Below are positions 7,844 through 16,297 of a stretch of 64,000 nt of DNA, piece after piece. The position numbers and the translations under genes were made by a program. The stretch covers positions 1-64,000 of the forward strand of contig UBXG01000001.1 in the NCBI GenBank assembly GCA_900469475.1. Direction: 5' to 3'. Positions within the stretch are counted from its first letter, which is position 1. Every line of letters starts with the position of its first letter. The notes beneath the pieces were generated by a model. It worked only from the letters and a program-made list of their open reading frames with translations, did not search any database and was not told the DNA's origin. Source of the stretch: Hyphomicrobiales bacterium. Lineage in GTDB: Bacteria; Pseudomonadota; Alphaproteobacteria; Rhizobiales; Rhizobiaceae.

Positions 7844-9340
7844 ATGGACGACGAAAAGCTGCTCGCATTTTCCGACATCACCAAGGAATTTGGCGGAACG
7901 CGAGCCCTGTCGAACGTGTCGCTCGACTTGCAGCGCGGCGAAATCCTCGCGCTTCTCGGGGAAAACGGCGCGGGTAAATCGACGCTCATCAAGACATTGG
8001 CTGGCATCTACAAGCCGGATGGCGGGCAGATCCTGTTTCGCGGCAAACCCTATCACCACCGCCCGCCACAACCCAATCAACGCCAGCCGGTCGCCTTCAT
8101 CCATCAGGATCTCGGACTGATCGAATGGATGACAGTGGGCGAGAATGTCGGGCTTGCGCAGGGCTATTCCCTGCGCGGTAAATTGATAGACTGGCGCGCC
8201 ACGGAGCGGCGTACCGCCGAGGCACTGAAGCTCGTCGGCTGCGATTTCGATCCGTCGACCCGCGTACAGGAGCTGACCCGCACCGAGAAGTCGCTGGTCG
8301 CAATCGCTCGGGCGCTCGCAGTCGAAGCCGACGTGCTGGTGCTTGACGAACCTACGGCCAGCCTGCCCGCCGACGAGGTCGAGAAACTCTTTGCCGCCAT
8401 CCGCCCGCTGAAAGAGCGCGGCGTGGCTATGATCTATGTGTCTCATCGCCTCGACGAGATCTTCCGTATCGCCGACCGCGTTGCCGTCTTGCGTGATGGT
8501 CAGCTGGTCGGCCAGAAGCCAGTCTCCGAGACGACACCGGATGAACTCATCCGTATGATCGTCGGGCGCAAGGCGGACCAACTGTTCGTTAAGGCGGAAA
8601 GAAGTGCGGGGCCTGCGATCGTCTCGGTGAAGGAGCTATCCTGTCGCGGCGCAGGGCCGGTGTCCTTCGATATCCGACAGGGCGAACTGCTTGGTCTTGT
8701 CGGTTTGCGCGGCGCAGGGCAGGAGCTGATCGGACGTGCGCTCTTTGGCTGCGAGCCGTCACAAGGCAGCGTGCACTTGAACGGGATCGAACCGGATCTT
8801 TCCAGCACAGTCGCAGCGATGGCCTCGGGGATCGGTCTGATCGCCAGGGACCGGACCGAAGAGTCCGTCGCCATGTCGCTCAGCCTGCGTGAAAATACGT
8901 TCCTCAATCCAGGCGCTTCGGGACGAAGCCTGTTTTCGTTCCTGTCTCCGCGCCGGGAGGCGGAAATCGCCCATTCACTCGGCAGCCGTGTCGGCCTCCG
9001 GCCCAACGACCAGAGCCTTACCATCGAAGCCCTATCCGGCGGTAATCAGCAGAAGGTCGTCGTCGGACGATGGCTGGCGACGGGCCGCAAATTGCTGATC
9101 GCCGAGGATCCGACTGCCGGCGTCGATGTCGGCGCCAAGGCTGACATCTATCGGCTGATCGCCGAGGCGGTCGAGGCAGGCCTTGCCGTGCTCGTCGTCT
9201 CCACCGATTTCGAGGAAATCGCTCATATCTGCCATCGTGCCCTGGTGTTTTCGCGCGGGAGGATCGTGCGCGAACTCAGCGGTGCCGACCTCACAACACC
9301 GGCGGTCATCGCCGCCGCATCAGCATCCGAAGCGGCCTGA
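7844..9340 (+). CDS. Sugar ABC transporter ATP-binding protein (RbsA type, two ATPase domains)
   Basis: The 498-residue protein has two fused ABC domains, as in RbsA/XylG/MglA. The first has a good Walker A (GENGAGKS) and Walker B (LVLDEPTAS) but a degenerate signature (LTRTEKS in place of LSGGQ). The second has a degenerate Walker A (GLRGAGQE) and a canonical signature (LSGGNQQK). This asymmetry is normal for the family. It energises uptake by the permease (9357) and binding protein (10468) that follow in one operon. The perfect LacI-type operator upstream links it to the idonate/gluconate genes; the substrate is inferred to be a sugar acid or related compound. GGGAGGAG precedes the ATG. Confidence 0.93.
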   Translation: MDDEKLLAFSDITKEFGGTRALSNVSLDLQRGEILALLGENGAGKSTLIKTLAGIYKPDGGQILFRGKPYHHRPPQPNQRQPVAFIHQDLGLIEWMTVGENVGLAQGYSLRGKLIDWRATERRTAEALKLVGCDFDPSTRVQELTRTEKSLVAIARALAVEADVLVLDEPTASLPADEVEKLFAAIRPLKERGVAMIYVSHRLDEIFRIADRVAVLRDGQLVGQKPVSETTPDELIRMIVGRKADQLFVKAERSAGPAIVSVKELSCRGAGPVSFDIRQGELLGLVGLRGAGQELIGRALFGCEPSQGSVHLNGIEPDLSSTVAAMASGIGLIARDRTEESVAMSLSLRENTFLNPGASGRSLFSFLSPRREAEIAHSLGSRVGLRPNDQSLTIEALSGGNQQKVVVGRWLATGRKLLIAEDPTAGVDVGAKADIYRLIAEAVEAGLAVLVVSTDFEEIAHICHRALVFSRGRIVRELSGADLTTPAVIAAASASEAA

Positions 9341-9356
9341 ACCGGGGGAGAACACC

Positions 9357-10427
9357 ATGCAATCGATCGAATCCAACGCACTCGAGCCGACCCGCGCCGA
9401 GCTTTCGGCCATGAGCTTCGGCCAGAAGATCCAGCGCCTGCTGCCTGTCTATGGCCTCGTCATCCTGACGGTCTTCCTGATCCTGCTCTTCTCCATTCTG
9501 CTGCCGCAGACGTTCCCGACGATGCTCAACCTGCGTTCGATCGTTTCCGACAAGACGATCATCGCCATCCTGTCGCTGGCTGCGATGATCCCGATGGCAG
9601 CTGGCCGCATCGACCTGACGATCGGCTATGGCATCGTCCTCTGGCACGTGCTGGCGATCAGCCTTCAGACGATGTTCGGGCTGCCTTGGCCGGTTGCCGT
9701 CCTGATCGTCATCGCGCTTGGCGCGCTGACCGGCTTCCTCAACGGCCTTCTTGTCGAGATCGCCAAGATCGACAGCTTCATCGCAACGCTCGGCACGGGC
9801 ACGGTCCTCTACGCCATCGCGCTCTGGCATACAGGCGGACGGCAGGTGGTGGGCATGCTGCCGCAAGGGTTTTATGCGCTGAACGGCACCATGGTCTTCG
9901 GCCTGCCGATCACCGGCATCTATGTTCTGGCACTTGCTTTCGTCATGTGGATCGTCCTCGAATACCTGCCGATCGGCCGTTACATCTATGCGATCGGCGC
10001 CAATCCGAAGGCTGCCGCGCTCAACGGCATTCCCGTCCGCCGCTTCGTCATTGGCGCCTTCGTCACCTCGGGAACGCTTGCCGCTATCGCCGGCGTGCTG
10101 CTCGCCTCCAAGCTGCGCATCGGCCAGGCAAGCGTCGGGCTTGAATATCTGCTGCCCGCGCTGGTCGGTGCATTCCTTGGCTCGACAACGATCAAACCCG
10201 GCCGCGTCAATGTCTGGGGCACGATGATCGGCGTCATCATCCTGGCGGTCGGTATCGCCGGCATCCAGCAGTTCGGCGGCTCCTTCTATGTCGAGCCCCT
10301 GTTCAACGGCGTCACATTGCTGGTTGCCATCGGCATTGCCGGCTACGCGCAGCGCCGCCGCAGCCATGCCGGACGCATGGCGCCGGCCCAGGCACCGCAA
10401 CTTTCCGCCAAGACGGCGGAGAAATGA
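9357..10427 (+). CDS. Sugar ABC transporter permease (RbsC type)
   Basis: The 356-residue hydrophobic protein has roughly nine to ten membrane helices and the family hallmark segments AAMIPMAAGRIDLTIGYGI (the GGIDLSVG-like motif, here AAGRIDLTIG), LVEIAKIDSFIATLGTG and GANPKAAALNGIPV. It belongs to the branched-chain/ribose permease family (BPD_transp_2) of the inner membrane. ATG 9357 is selected because GGGGGAG lies 7 bases upstream; the longer frame starting at 9183 overlaps the ATPase gene and is not needed. It is the second gene of the three-gene importer, 16 bases after the ATPase stop. Confidence 0.93.
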   Translation: MQSIESNALEPTRAELSAMSFGQKIQRLLPVYGLVILTVFLILLFSILLPQTFPTMLNLRSIVSDKTIIAILSLAAMIPMAAGRIDLTIGYGIVLWHVLAISLQTMFGLPWPVAVLIVIALGALTGFLNGLLVEIAKIDSFIATLGTGTVLYAIALWHTGGRQVVGMLPQGFYALNGTMVFGLPITGIYVLALAFVMWIVLEYLPIGRYIYAIGANPKAAALNGIPVRRFVIGAFVTSGTLAAIAGVLLASKLRIGQASVGLEYLLPALVGAFLGSTTIKPGRVNVWGTMIGVIILAVGIAGIQQFGGSFYVEPLFNGVTLLVAIGIAGYAQRRRSHAGRMAPAQAPQLSAKTAEK

Positions 10428-10467
10428 AGATCATCCGAAGTTCGAATGTCCAAAGGGAGGAGAAGAC

Positions 10468-11562
10468 ATGAACCGTAGACAATTCCTGCAGGCCACGACA
10501 GCGGTCCTGGTGCTATGCGCCGGCCAGGCCTATGCCGACGCGTTGGCGGATGCGAAGGCCGTCGTCGAGAAATATGCCACGCCCGTCACCAAATGGGATG
10601 GACCGACCACGGGGCCAAAGGCGCAGGCCGGCAAAACCATTGTCGTGCTCGCTGGCGATCTCAAGAATGGCGGCATTCTCGGCGTGAGTAACGGCGTCGA
10701 GGAAGCAGCAAAGGCGATCGGCTGGGAGGTGAAGGTTCTTGATGGCGCTGGTTCCATCGGCGGCCGTACGGCGGCCTTCGGCCAGGCGATAGCGCTGCAG
10801 CCTGCCGGTATCATCATTGACGGCTTCGACGCCGTCGAACAGGCTCCGGCGCTGGAACAGGCAAAGGCCGCCAAGATCCCGCTGGTCGCCTGGCATGCCG
10901 GCCCGACCATCGGCCCGGACGATAAGAACGGTCTTTTTGCCAATGTCAGCACCGACGCCATGGAAGTCTCGAAAGCCGCTGCCGATTGGGCCTTCGTCGA
11001 TGCCAAAGGCAAGCCGGGCGTCATTATCTTCACCGATTCCACCTATGCGATCGCCATCGCCAAGGCGGACAAGATGAAGCAGGAGATCGAGCGGCTGGGT
11101 GGCAAGGTGCTCGAATATGTCGATACGCCGATTGCCGAGACATCGCAGCGCATGCCGCAGCTGACCACCTCGCTGCTGCAGAAATACGGTGACAGCTGGA
11201 CGCATTCGCTTGCGATCAACGACCTCTATTTCGATTTCATGGGTCCTTCGCTCGCCTCCGCCGGCAAGAGCGGCACCGACGCGCCGATCAACGTCGCAGC
11301 CGGCGACGGCTCGCAATCGGCCTATGAGCGTATCCGCGCCGGCCAGTTCCAGAAGGTCACGGTCGCTGAGCCCCTAAATCTCCAGGGCTGGCAGCTGGTC
11401 GATGAACTCAATCGCGCTTTCGCCGGCGAAAAATGGTCCGGCTATCTCTCACCGCTGCATGTCGTAACGGCGGACAATATCCAATCCGATGGCGGCCCGA
11501 AGAACACCTTCGATCCGGACAACGGTTACAAGGACGAGTATAAGAAGATCTGGGGTAAGTGA
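10468..11562 (+). CDS. Periplasmic sugar-binding protein of ABC importer
   Basis: The 364-residue protein starts with MNRRQFLQATTAVLVL and a cleavable-looking signal ending AYADA. The RRQFL arrangement resembles a twin-arginine signal, which is unusual for this class of binding protein. The mature part is a two-lobed periplasmic-binding fold (Peripla_BP_4): GKTIVVLAGDLKNGG, AIALQPAGIIIDGFDA, and a hinge followed by TTSLLQKYGDSWTHSLAINDLYFDF. It is the last gene of the importer operon, with AAAGGGAGGAG before the ATG. The ligand is unknown; context suggests a sugar acid such as idonate or gluconate. Confidence 0.9.
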   Translation: MNRRQFLQATTAVLVLCAGQAYADALADAKAVVEKYATPVTKWDGPTTGPKAQAGKTIVVLAGDLKNGGILGVSNGVEEAAKAIGWEVKVLDGAGSIGGRTAAFGQAIALQPAGIIIDGFDAVEQAPALEQAKAAKIPLVAWHAGPTIGPDDKNGLFANVSTDAMEVSKAAADWAFVDAKGKPGVIIFTDSTYAIAIAKADKMKQEIERLGGKVLEYVDTPIAETSQRMPQLTTSLLQKYGDSWTHSLAINDLYFDFMGPSLASAGKSGTDAPINVAAGDGSQSAYERIRAGQFQKVTVAEPLNLQGWQLVDELNRAFAGEKWSGYLSPLHVVTADNIQSDGGPKNTFDPDNGYKDEYKKIWGK

Positions 11563-11580
11563 TCTCAGTCAAAAGAGGTG

Positions 11581-11599
11581 GCGCGGCGGCGAGCCGCGC
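11581..11599. terminator. GC-rich hairpin between convergent genes
   Basis: GCGCGGC (11581-11587) and GCCGCGC (11593-11599) form a 7-bp stem with a 5-base loop between the convergent ends of the binding-protein gene and lacI. Only a weak T-run (TGCTTTC) follows, so it is a possible terminator rather than a certain one. Confidence 0.5.
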
Positions 11600-11616
11600 T
11601 GCTTTCGCCAGACAGG

Positions 11617-12636
11617 TTAAACTTGGCGGCTGCTGTCCCGTGCAATCAGTTCCGGCGAAATCCTGACGTCGGCGGCGGGCTGCGTGCCTTCGATAATATC
11701 CAAAATCAATTGCGCGGTCCGCTCGCCAATTTCACGCGCAAAAGCGTTGATCGTCGTCAAAGTCGGCACGCAGACCTCACCGATCTCGTAATTTCCAAAA
11801 CCGCCGATGGAAAAACGCTCGGGCACGGGAATTCCTAGCCGACGACATTCGGTGAGGGCGCCATAGGCGGCAAGATCCGAGACGCAGACGACGGCTTCCG
11901 TATCGGGATAGAGCTCGATCAGCTTCGCCATGGCATTGGCGCCTTCCCGCATCGAGATCGGCGGCGATCCGGCTGCGATCAATCTCGATGCATCAAGGCC
12001 ATGTGCCTGCATGGCAGCGACGAAGCCGAGCCGGCGTTCGCTGCCGCGCGAATCTCGCTGGACATCACCACCGATGAAGGCGATGCGACGACAGCCGAGT
12101 GCGACGAAATGATCGACCATATCGCGCATGACGGCTCGGTTGGAAAAGCCGACATAGTGGCCGATCGGATCGGTCGGGATATCCCAGGTCTCGATCACCG
12201 GGATTGCCACGGTCTGAAGGAGTTTCCGCGCACGTTCCGTGTGGGTGCCGCCGGTTACGACGATCGCCTGCGGCTTGCGGCGAAGCAGCTGCTCGATCAG
12301 CCGCTCCTCCTCTTCGACATTGTAGTTCGTGTAGCCAAGCAGGATCTGCATGTCCCGCTTGGATAAGGTGTCCGAGAGGCCGCCGACCGTATCGGCGAAG
12401 TTGGCATTGTTGATCGAAGGAATAGTAACGGCGACAAAGCCGGACTTTTGCGAACGAAGGTTGGACGCTGTGCTGTCGAAGACATAGCCCAGCTCTTCCG
12501 CCGTTCGCAGGATCGCCTCGCGCGTCTCCGGGCTGACAAGACTGTCAGCCTTGAAAGCACGCGACACGGTCATGGGAGAAACTCCCATGACGCGGGCTAT
12601 GTCGGCCATGGTCGGCGTTTTGCGATCGTTACTCAT
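11617..12636 (-). CDS. LacI-family repressor of the idonate/gluconate island
   Basis: The roughly 339-residue protein begins with a typical LacI headpiece (TMADIARVMGVSPMTVSRAFK, then the hinge TASNLRSQKSG) and a periplasmic-binding-like effector domain to the C-terminus. ATG 12636 is used; a TTG lies one codon earlier. An imperfect copy of the ATGTTATCGATAACAT operator (12646-12661) lies just upstream, so autoregulation is likely. Perfect or near-perfect copies precede the ABC operon and the catabolic operons on both sides. It is therefore the best candidate for the regulator of the whole 7.8-18.8 kb island, functionally like GntR/IdnR of enteric bacteria. The inducer is not deducible. Confidence 0.9.
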   Translation of the reverse strand: MSNDRKTPTMADIARVMGVSPMTVSRAFKADSLVSPETREAILRTAEELGYVFDSTASNLRSQKSGFVAVTIPSINNANFADTVGGLSDTLSKRDMQILLGYTNYNVEEEERLIEQLLRRKPQAIVVTGGTHTERARKLLQTVAIPVIETWDIPTDPIGHYVGFSNRAVMRDMVDHFVALGCRRIAFIGGDVQRDSRGSERRLGFVAAMQAHGLDASRLIAAGSPPISMREGANAMAKLIELYPDTEAVVCVSDLAAYGALTECRRLGIPVPERFSIGGFGNYEIGEVCVPTLTTINAFAREIGERTAQLILDIIEGTQPAADVRISPELIARDSSRQV

Positions 12637-12645
12637 CAATGGCCC

Positions 12646-12661
12646 ATGTTATCGTTACCAT
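12646..12661. promoter_or_regulatory. Imperfect operator upstream of lacI
   Basis: ATGTTATCGTTACCAT differs from the perfect palindrome at 7794 at two positions. It lies 10 bases upstream of the repressor start codon, a position fit for autorepression. Confidence 0.65.
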
Positions 12662-12771
12662 TAGAGTAATATGCCTCCTCCCAGGATGGCAAGAGGCGCT
12701 TTCAGCTATCCCGCAAAACGAGCAAACCCGCCACGGTGCGTCTGCGTCGGAAACGTCTTGCAGCAGCCAGA

Positions 12772-13104
12772 CTAGAGCTGGAACTCATGCGCCAGCGTCA
12801 CATGATGATGGATGCGTCCTTCGAAAAAGCGTGAGAGAACCGCTTCCGTCGCTGCACGCGCCTCGGTGCGCACCGGGCTCGCAAGAGCCTTCTCCACGGC
12901 GGCCATGTCCGGATAGTTCACGGCTAAAATCATCGGAAACTCCGGGGCGCCTTCATCGCGCGCCTCGGCAAAGGTAACCCGCACGTCAAGAGCACCTGGA
13001 AACTGCTTCCACTTCGGCAGGATGGTTTCCATGACGGCCGTCCGAAACGCCTCTGCCTCTCCTTCCCTGACCTTGCCTTCGAATAATGCGTATCGGGTAA
13101 TCAT
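12772..13104 (-). CDS. Small dimeric alpha/beta-barrel (ABM/EthD-like) protein
   Basis: The 110-residue protein starts MITRYALFEGKV and has the beta-alpha-beta-beta pattern of ferredoxin-like dimeric barrels (EthD, ABM or Dabb type). It ends with a His-rich HHHVTLAHEF segment. The ATG overlaps the stop of the preceding dehydrogenase gene by ATGA (13101-13104), so the two are translationally coupled. Such proteins often act as small isomerases or lactone/aldehyde-handling enzymes, but no reaction can be assigned here. It is the last gene of the minus-strand catabolic operon that begins at 15254. Confidence 0.75.
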   Translation of the reverse strand: MITRYALFEGKVREGEAEAFRTAVMETILPKWKQFPGALDVRVTFAEARDEGAPEFPMILAVNYPDMAAVEKALASPVRTEARAATEAVLSRFFEGRIHHHVTLAHEFQL

Positions 13105-13988
13105 CCAGCAATCTCCTTGTTTGGTCCCTTGAAGAATTCCATCAGTGCCGCCTGATCTTCGCCACCTAGCCCGGAAGCCGTCAGCATGCGGTGTATCTCG
13201 GCACAGACGGCCGTCAGCGGCATGGCGGTATTGGTCCTGCGGGCCAGATCCTGAGCGCCGTTCAGATCCTTGACCATATTGTCGATCCGTCCGGTGCGGC
13301 GGTAATCCTTGGCGACATAGCGCGGCATATATTCCTGCAGGATGGCGCTGTCGGCCCGCCCGCCCTTCAGCGCCTGCGGGATTTTCGCGGCATCGACGCC
13401 GGCATCGAGCGCCAGTTGCGTCGCTTCCGCGACGGCGAGGAAATTCAACGCACAAAGAACCTGATTGATGAGCTTCGTGGTCTGACCCGCCCCGACGGGA
13501 CCCATATGCGTATAGTTCGAGGCCACATGGCGCAGGACTTGATGCGCATCCGCGACATCCTGCTCGCTGCCGCCAGCCATCAGCGTCAACTGTCCGATCA
13601 GGGCCTTTGGCGCTCCACCGGACAGCGGGCTGTCCACCCAGCGCAGCCCCTTTTCCGCAGCCTCTGCGGCAAGAGCCTTTGTCGCATCGGGGTCGATCGA
13701 CGACATGTCGATAATTAGCGTTCCCGGCTTGGCACCGACGGCAACGCCTTCGAGCCCGAATACCGCGGCATGGACGATCTTCGGCGAATTGAGGCTGAGG
13801 ACGACGAAATCGGAAACGGCAGCGGCTGCCGCTGCACTCGGGGCTGCCGTGGCGCCTTTTGCGGTCAACACCGCAACCTTCTCCTTGTCGAGATCGAAAA
13901 CAGTCAGCTGATTACCGGTTTCCGCCAGGCGGGCGCCGATCGCTCCGCCCATAGCGCCGGCGCCGATCAGCGCCACCTTGTTGCTCAT
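13101..13988 (-). CDS. Beta-hydroxyacid dehydrogenase (6-phosphogluconate dehydrogenase-like superfamily)
   Basis: The 295-residue protein has an N-terminal Rossmann motif (ALIGAGAMGGAIGARL), the substrate-binding stretch WVDSPLSGGAPKALIGQLTLMAGG, and the catalytic-lysine region GAGQTTKLINQ. These are all hallmarks of 3-hydroxyisobutyrate/tartronate-semialdehyde-type dehydrogenases. It would oxidise a 3-hydroxy acid with NAD(P). The start at 13988 overlaps the gluconokinase stop (13985) by ATGA, and its own stop overlaps the next gene, so the operon is tightly coupled. Its exact place in the sugar-acid pathway (for example reduction of tartronate semialdehyde) is inferred only. Confidence 0.88.
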   Translation of the reverse strand: MSNKVALIGAGAMGGAIGARLAETGNQLTVFDLDKEKVAVLTAKGATAAPSAAAAAAVSDFVVLSLNSPKIVHAAVFGLEGVAVGAKPGTLIIDMSSIDPDATKALAAEAAEKGLRWVDSPLSGGAPKALIGQLTLMAGGSEQDVADAHQVLRHVASNYTHMGPVGAGQTTKLINQVLCALNFLAVAEATQLALDAGVDAAKIPQALKGGRADSAILQEYMPRYVAKDYRRTGRIDNMVKDLNGAQDLARRTNTAMPLTAVCAEIHRMLTASGLGGEDQAALMEFFKGPNKEIAG

Positions 13989-14527
13989 GATTGCGTCTCC
14001 TCCAATGCAATTAAGATGGCCGCCACGACTTGATCCAGCGGCTGATCGATATCGACGGTGATCGCCTGCTCGTCGGCGCCCGGCAGCTCGAGGGTTGCAA
14101 ATTGACTGTCGAGCAATGCCGGCGGCATGAAATGATCCCGTCTTGCCTGCATGCGTCGAAGAATGGTCTGCCTCGTTCCGGCAAGGTGAACGAAGCAAAC
14201 CGGCGCGTCGACAACCTCGCGAATCCGGTCGCGATAGATGCGCTTCAGCGCCGAACATCCGATCAGCGTCGTATCCTGCGCCAAAGCCAGGTATTGACCG
14301 ACTTTGTCGAGCCAAGGCCAGCGATCGGCGTCGATCAACGGTATGCCGGCACTCATCTTGGCGACGTTTGCCGCAGGATGAAGATCATCACCATCGGCAT
14401 AGATGCCTCCAAGGCGAGCTGCCAGCGCCAACCCGACCGACGACTTGCCGCAGCCGCTGACGCCCATGATGACGAAGCGGCGCGGCAGAGCGCCATCAGA
14501 GCGATGCCGTGATGCCGCCGTCGACAT
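13985..14527 (-). CDS. gntK: Gluconokinase
   Basis: The 180-residue protein carries the P-loop MGVSGCGKSSVG, then YADGDDLHPAANVAKMSAGIPLIDADRWPWL, CSALKRIYRDRIRE, and the lid segment RRMQARRDHFMPPALLDSQFATLE. These are the standard motifs of GntK/IdnK small gluconokinases. It phosphorylates D-gluconate to 6-phosphogluconate with ATP. The start is set at ATG 14527, which overlaps the end of the gluconate 5-dehydrogenase gene by 32 bases; the next in-frame ATG is too close to the P-loop. Its position directly after the SDR gene fits the idonate to 5-ketogluconate to gluconate to 6-phosphogluconate route. Confidence 0.93.
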   Translation of the reverse strand: MSTAASRHRSDGALPRRFVIMGVSGCGKSSVGLALAARLGGIYADGDDLHPAANVAKMSAGIPLIDADRWPWLDKVGQYLALAQDTTLIGCSALKRIYRDRIREVVDAPVCFVHLAGTRQTILRRMQARRDHFMPPALLDSQFATLELPGADEQAITVDIDQPLDQVVAAILIALEETQS

Positions 14528-15254
14528 AGAGCACATGACCGTTGACGAAGGAGGAGGCGTCGGAAGCAAGGAAGATGCAGGCACCGACCAGTTCTTCGAC
14601 ACGACCCCAGCGGCCGGCCGGCGTGCGCTTTTCGAGCCATGCCGAAAAGTCTGCATCGGCAACGAGAGCTGCGTTCAACGGCGTATCGAAATAACCGGGC
14701 GCGATGGCGTTGCATTGCAGCCCATACTTCGCCCAATCCGTTGCCATGCCCTTGGTGAGATTGCCGACGGCACCCTTGGTTGCCGTGTATGGCGCAATCG
14801 AGGGCCGCGCCAGTGCCGTTTGTACGCTGGCGATATTGATGATCTTTCCAGCGCCGCGCTTGATCATGTGCCGGGCGACGGCCTGGCCGACATTGAAGAC
14901 GCTCGAGATGTTCGTCCGGAGCAGCCGCTCGAAGGCATCGGCAGGAAAATCCTCAAGCGGCGTGCGAAACTGCATGCCGGCATTGTTGACGAGAATGTCG
15001 ATCGCGCCGATCTCCGCCTCAAAGGCATCGACGGCCTGACGCGTAGCCTCATGGTCAGTGGCGTCGAAGGCCAGCTGATACGCCTTGCTGTCGAAGCTTT
15101 CAGCCGCCGTGGCGAGCTTGTCCTTGTCACGCCCATTGAGCACCAACTCAGCGCCGGCGGCCGCTAAACCTTTCGCGAGCGCAAGCCCGATACCTTGGGA
15201 AGAACCCGTCACCAGGGCGCGCCGTCCCTTCAGATCAAAAAGACCAGCAGACAT
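14496..15254 (-). CDS. idnO: Gluconate 5-dehydrogenase (SDR family)
   Basis: The 252-residue short-chain dehydrogenase has TGSSQGIGLALAKGL (cofactor site), NNAG, the catalytic serine in INIASVQ, YTATK (YxxxK) and the NAIAPGYFDTPLN segment typical of IdnO/Gno proteins. It interconverts 5-keto-D-gluconate and D-gluconate with NAD(P)H. It is the first gene of a minus-strand operon (idnO, gntK, beta-hydroxyacid dehydrogenase, small barrel protein). The divergent promoter region holds a perfect operator at 15299-15314. Assignment as IdnO rests on the sequence pattern plus the adjacent L-idonate dehydrogenase and gluconokinase. Confidence 0.9.
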   Translation of the reverse strand: MSAGLFDLKGRRALVTGSSQGIGLALAKGLAAAGAELVLNGRDKDKLATAAESFDSKAYQLAFDATDHEATRQAVDAFEAEIGAIDILVNNAGMQFRTPLEDFPADAFERLLRTNISSVFNVGQAVARHMIKRGAGKIINIASVQTALARPSIAPYTATKGAVGNLTKGMATDWAKYGLQCNAIAPGYFDTPLNAALVADADFSAWLEKRTPAGRWGRVEELVGACIFLASDASSFVNGHVLYVDGGITASL

Positions 15255-15298
15255 TGTTTCCTCCGTTTTTATCTCGACAATGGTTGCCTCCCCTGTTT

Positions 15299-15314
15299 AT
15301 GTTATCGATAACAT
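15299..15314. promoter_or_regulatory. Perfect operator in idnO / hydroxyacid dehydrogenase divergent promoter
   Basis: ATGTTATCGATAACAT, identical to the site at 7794-7809, sits in the 85-base gap between two divergent catabolic operons. One bound repressor could silence both. Confidence 0.8.
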
Positions 15315-15339
15315 TTGATGTCAAGGGAGGACATACAAG

Positions 15340-16287
15340 ATGAGCAAGCCACCAATCCTGCAGATTGGGCCCTACCCGCAATGGGATCAAGAGCCGCTCG
15401 ACGCAGCCTTTCAGGTTCATCGCTATTTCGACGCCGCTGACAAGGACAGATTACTCGCCGAGGTCGGACCATCGATCAGAGGCATTGCGACACGCGGCGA
15501 ACTCGGCGCCAACCGTGCCATGATCGAAGCCTGCCCCAAACTGGAAGTCATTTCGGTCTATGGCGTCGGTTTTGACGCTGTCGACCTGCAGGCCTGCCGC
15601 GAGCGCGGTATCCGTGTCACCAACACCCCTGACGTCCTGACCAATGATGTCGCGGATCTGGGAATTGCGATGATGCTCTGCCTGTCGCGCGGCATGATCG
15701 GTGCAGAGACATGGGTGCGTGACGGCAGCTGGGCGCAAAAAGGACTTTATCCCCTCAAGCGCCGCGTCTGGGGACGGCGTGCCGGCGTGCTCGGCCTCGG
15801 CCGCATCGGCTTTGAGGTCGCCAAGCGCCTGAAGGGCTTCGACATACAAATTGCCTATTCGGACGTCGAGGCGAAATCTTACGTATCAGACATGACCTTT
15901 GTCGCCGATCCGGTCGAGCTCGCGACACAATCGGATTTCCTGTTCGTCACGCTCGCCGCGTCGGCGGCGACGCGGCATATTGTCGGTCATAAGGTGATCG
16001 AGGCGCTCGGCCCGGAAGGCATGTTGATCAACATCTCCCGCGCGTCCAATATAGACGAAGACGCCTTACTCGATGCGTTGGAGACCGGCAAGCTCGGATC
16101 GGCAGCGCTCGACGTCTTCGAAGGCGAGCCAAAGCTCAATCCGCGCTTCCTGGCACTCGACAATGTGCTGCTGCAGCCCCACCATGCCTCCGGCACGGTT
16201 GAGACGCGCAAGGCCATGGGTCAACTGGTGCGCGACAATCTCGCCGCTCATTTCGCCGGCCAGGCGCTGCCCACACCCGTTCTTTGA
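15340..16287 (+). CDS. D-isomer-specific 2-hydroxyacid dehydrogenase (GhrB/2-ketogluconate reductase-like)
   Basis: The 315-residue protein has the NAD-binding motif GVLGLGRIGFEVAKRL and the catalytic trio pattern of the family. R is in NISRASNIDEDALLDAL, E in ALDVFEGEP, and H in LLQPHHASGT. It should reduce a 2-keto acid (glyoxylate, hydroxypyruvate or 2-keto-gluconate) with NAD(P)H. It is preceded by AAGGGAGG and followed after 10 bases by the L-idonate dehydrogenase gene. In this setting a 2-ketogluconate or 2,5-diketogluconate reductase role is plausible but not proven by sequence. Confidence 0.88.
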   Translation: MSKPPILQIGPYPQWDQEPLDAAFQVHRYFDAADKDRLLAEVGPSIRGIATRGELGANRAMIEACPKLEVISVYGVGFDAVDLQACRERGIRVTNTPDVLTNDVADLGIAMMLCLSRGMIGAETWVRDGSWAQKGLYPLKRRVWGRRAGVLGLGRIGFEVAKRLKGFDIQIAYSDVEAKSYVSDMTFVADPVELATQSDFLFVTLAASAATRHIVGHKVIEALGPEGMLINISRASNIDEDALLDALETGKLGSAALDVFEGEPKLNPRFLALDNVLLQPHHASGTVETRKAMGQLVRDNLAAHFAGQALPTPVL

Positions 16288-16297
16288 GGAGGAAGAT

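Noticed and set aside
9306..10400. 364-residue frame antisense to the sugar ABC permease
   Set aside because: Acidic, repetitive composition opposite a clear membrane permease; a shadow frame.
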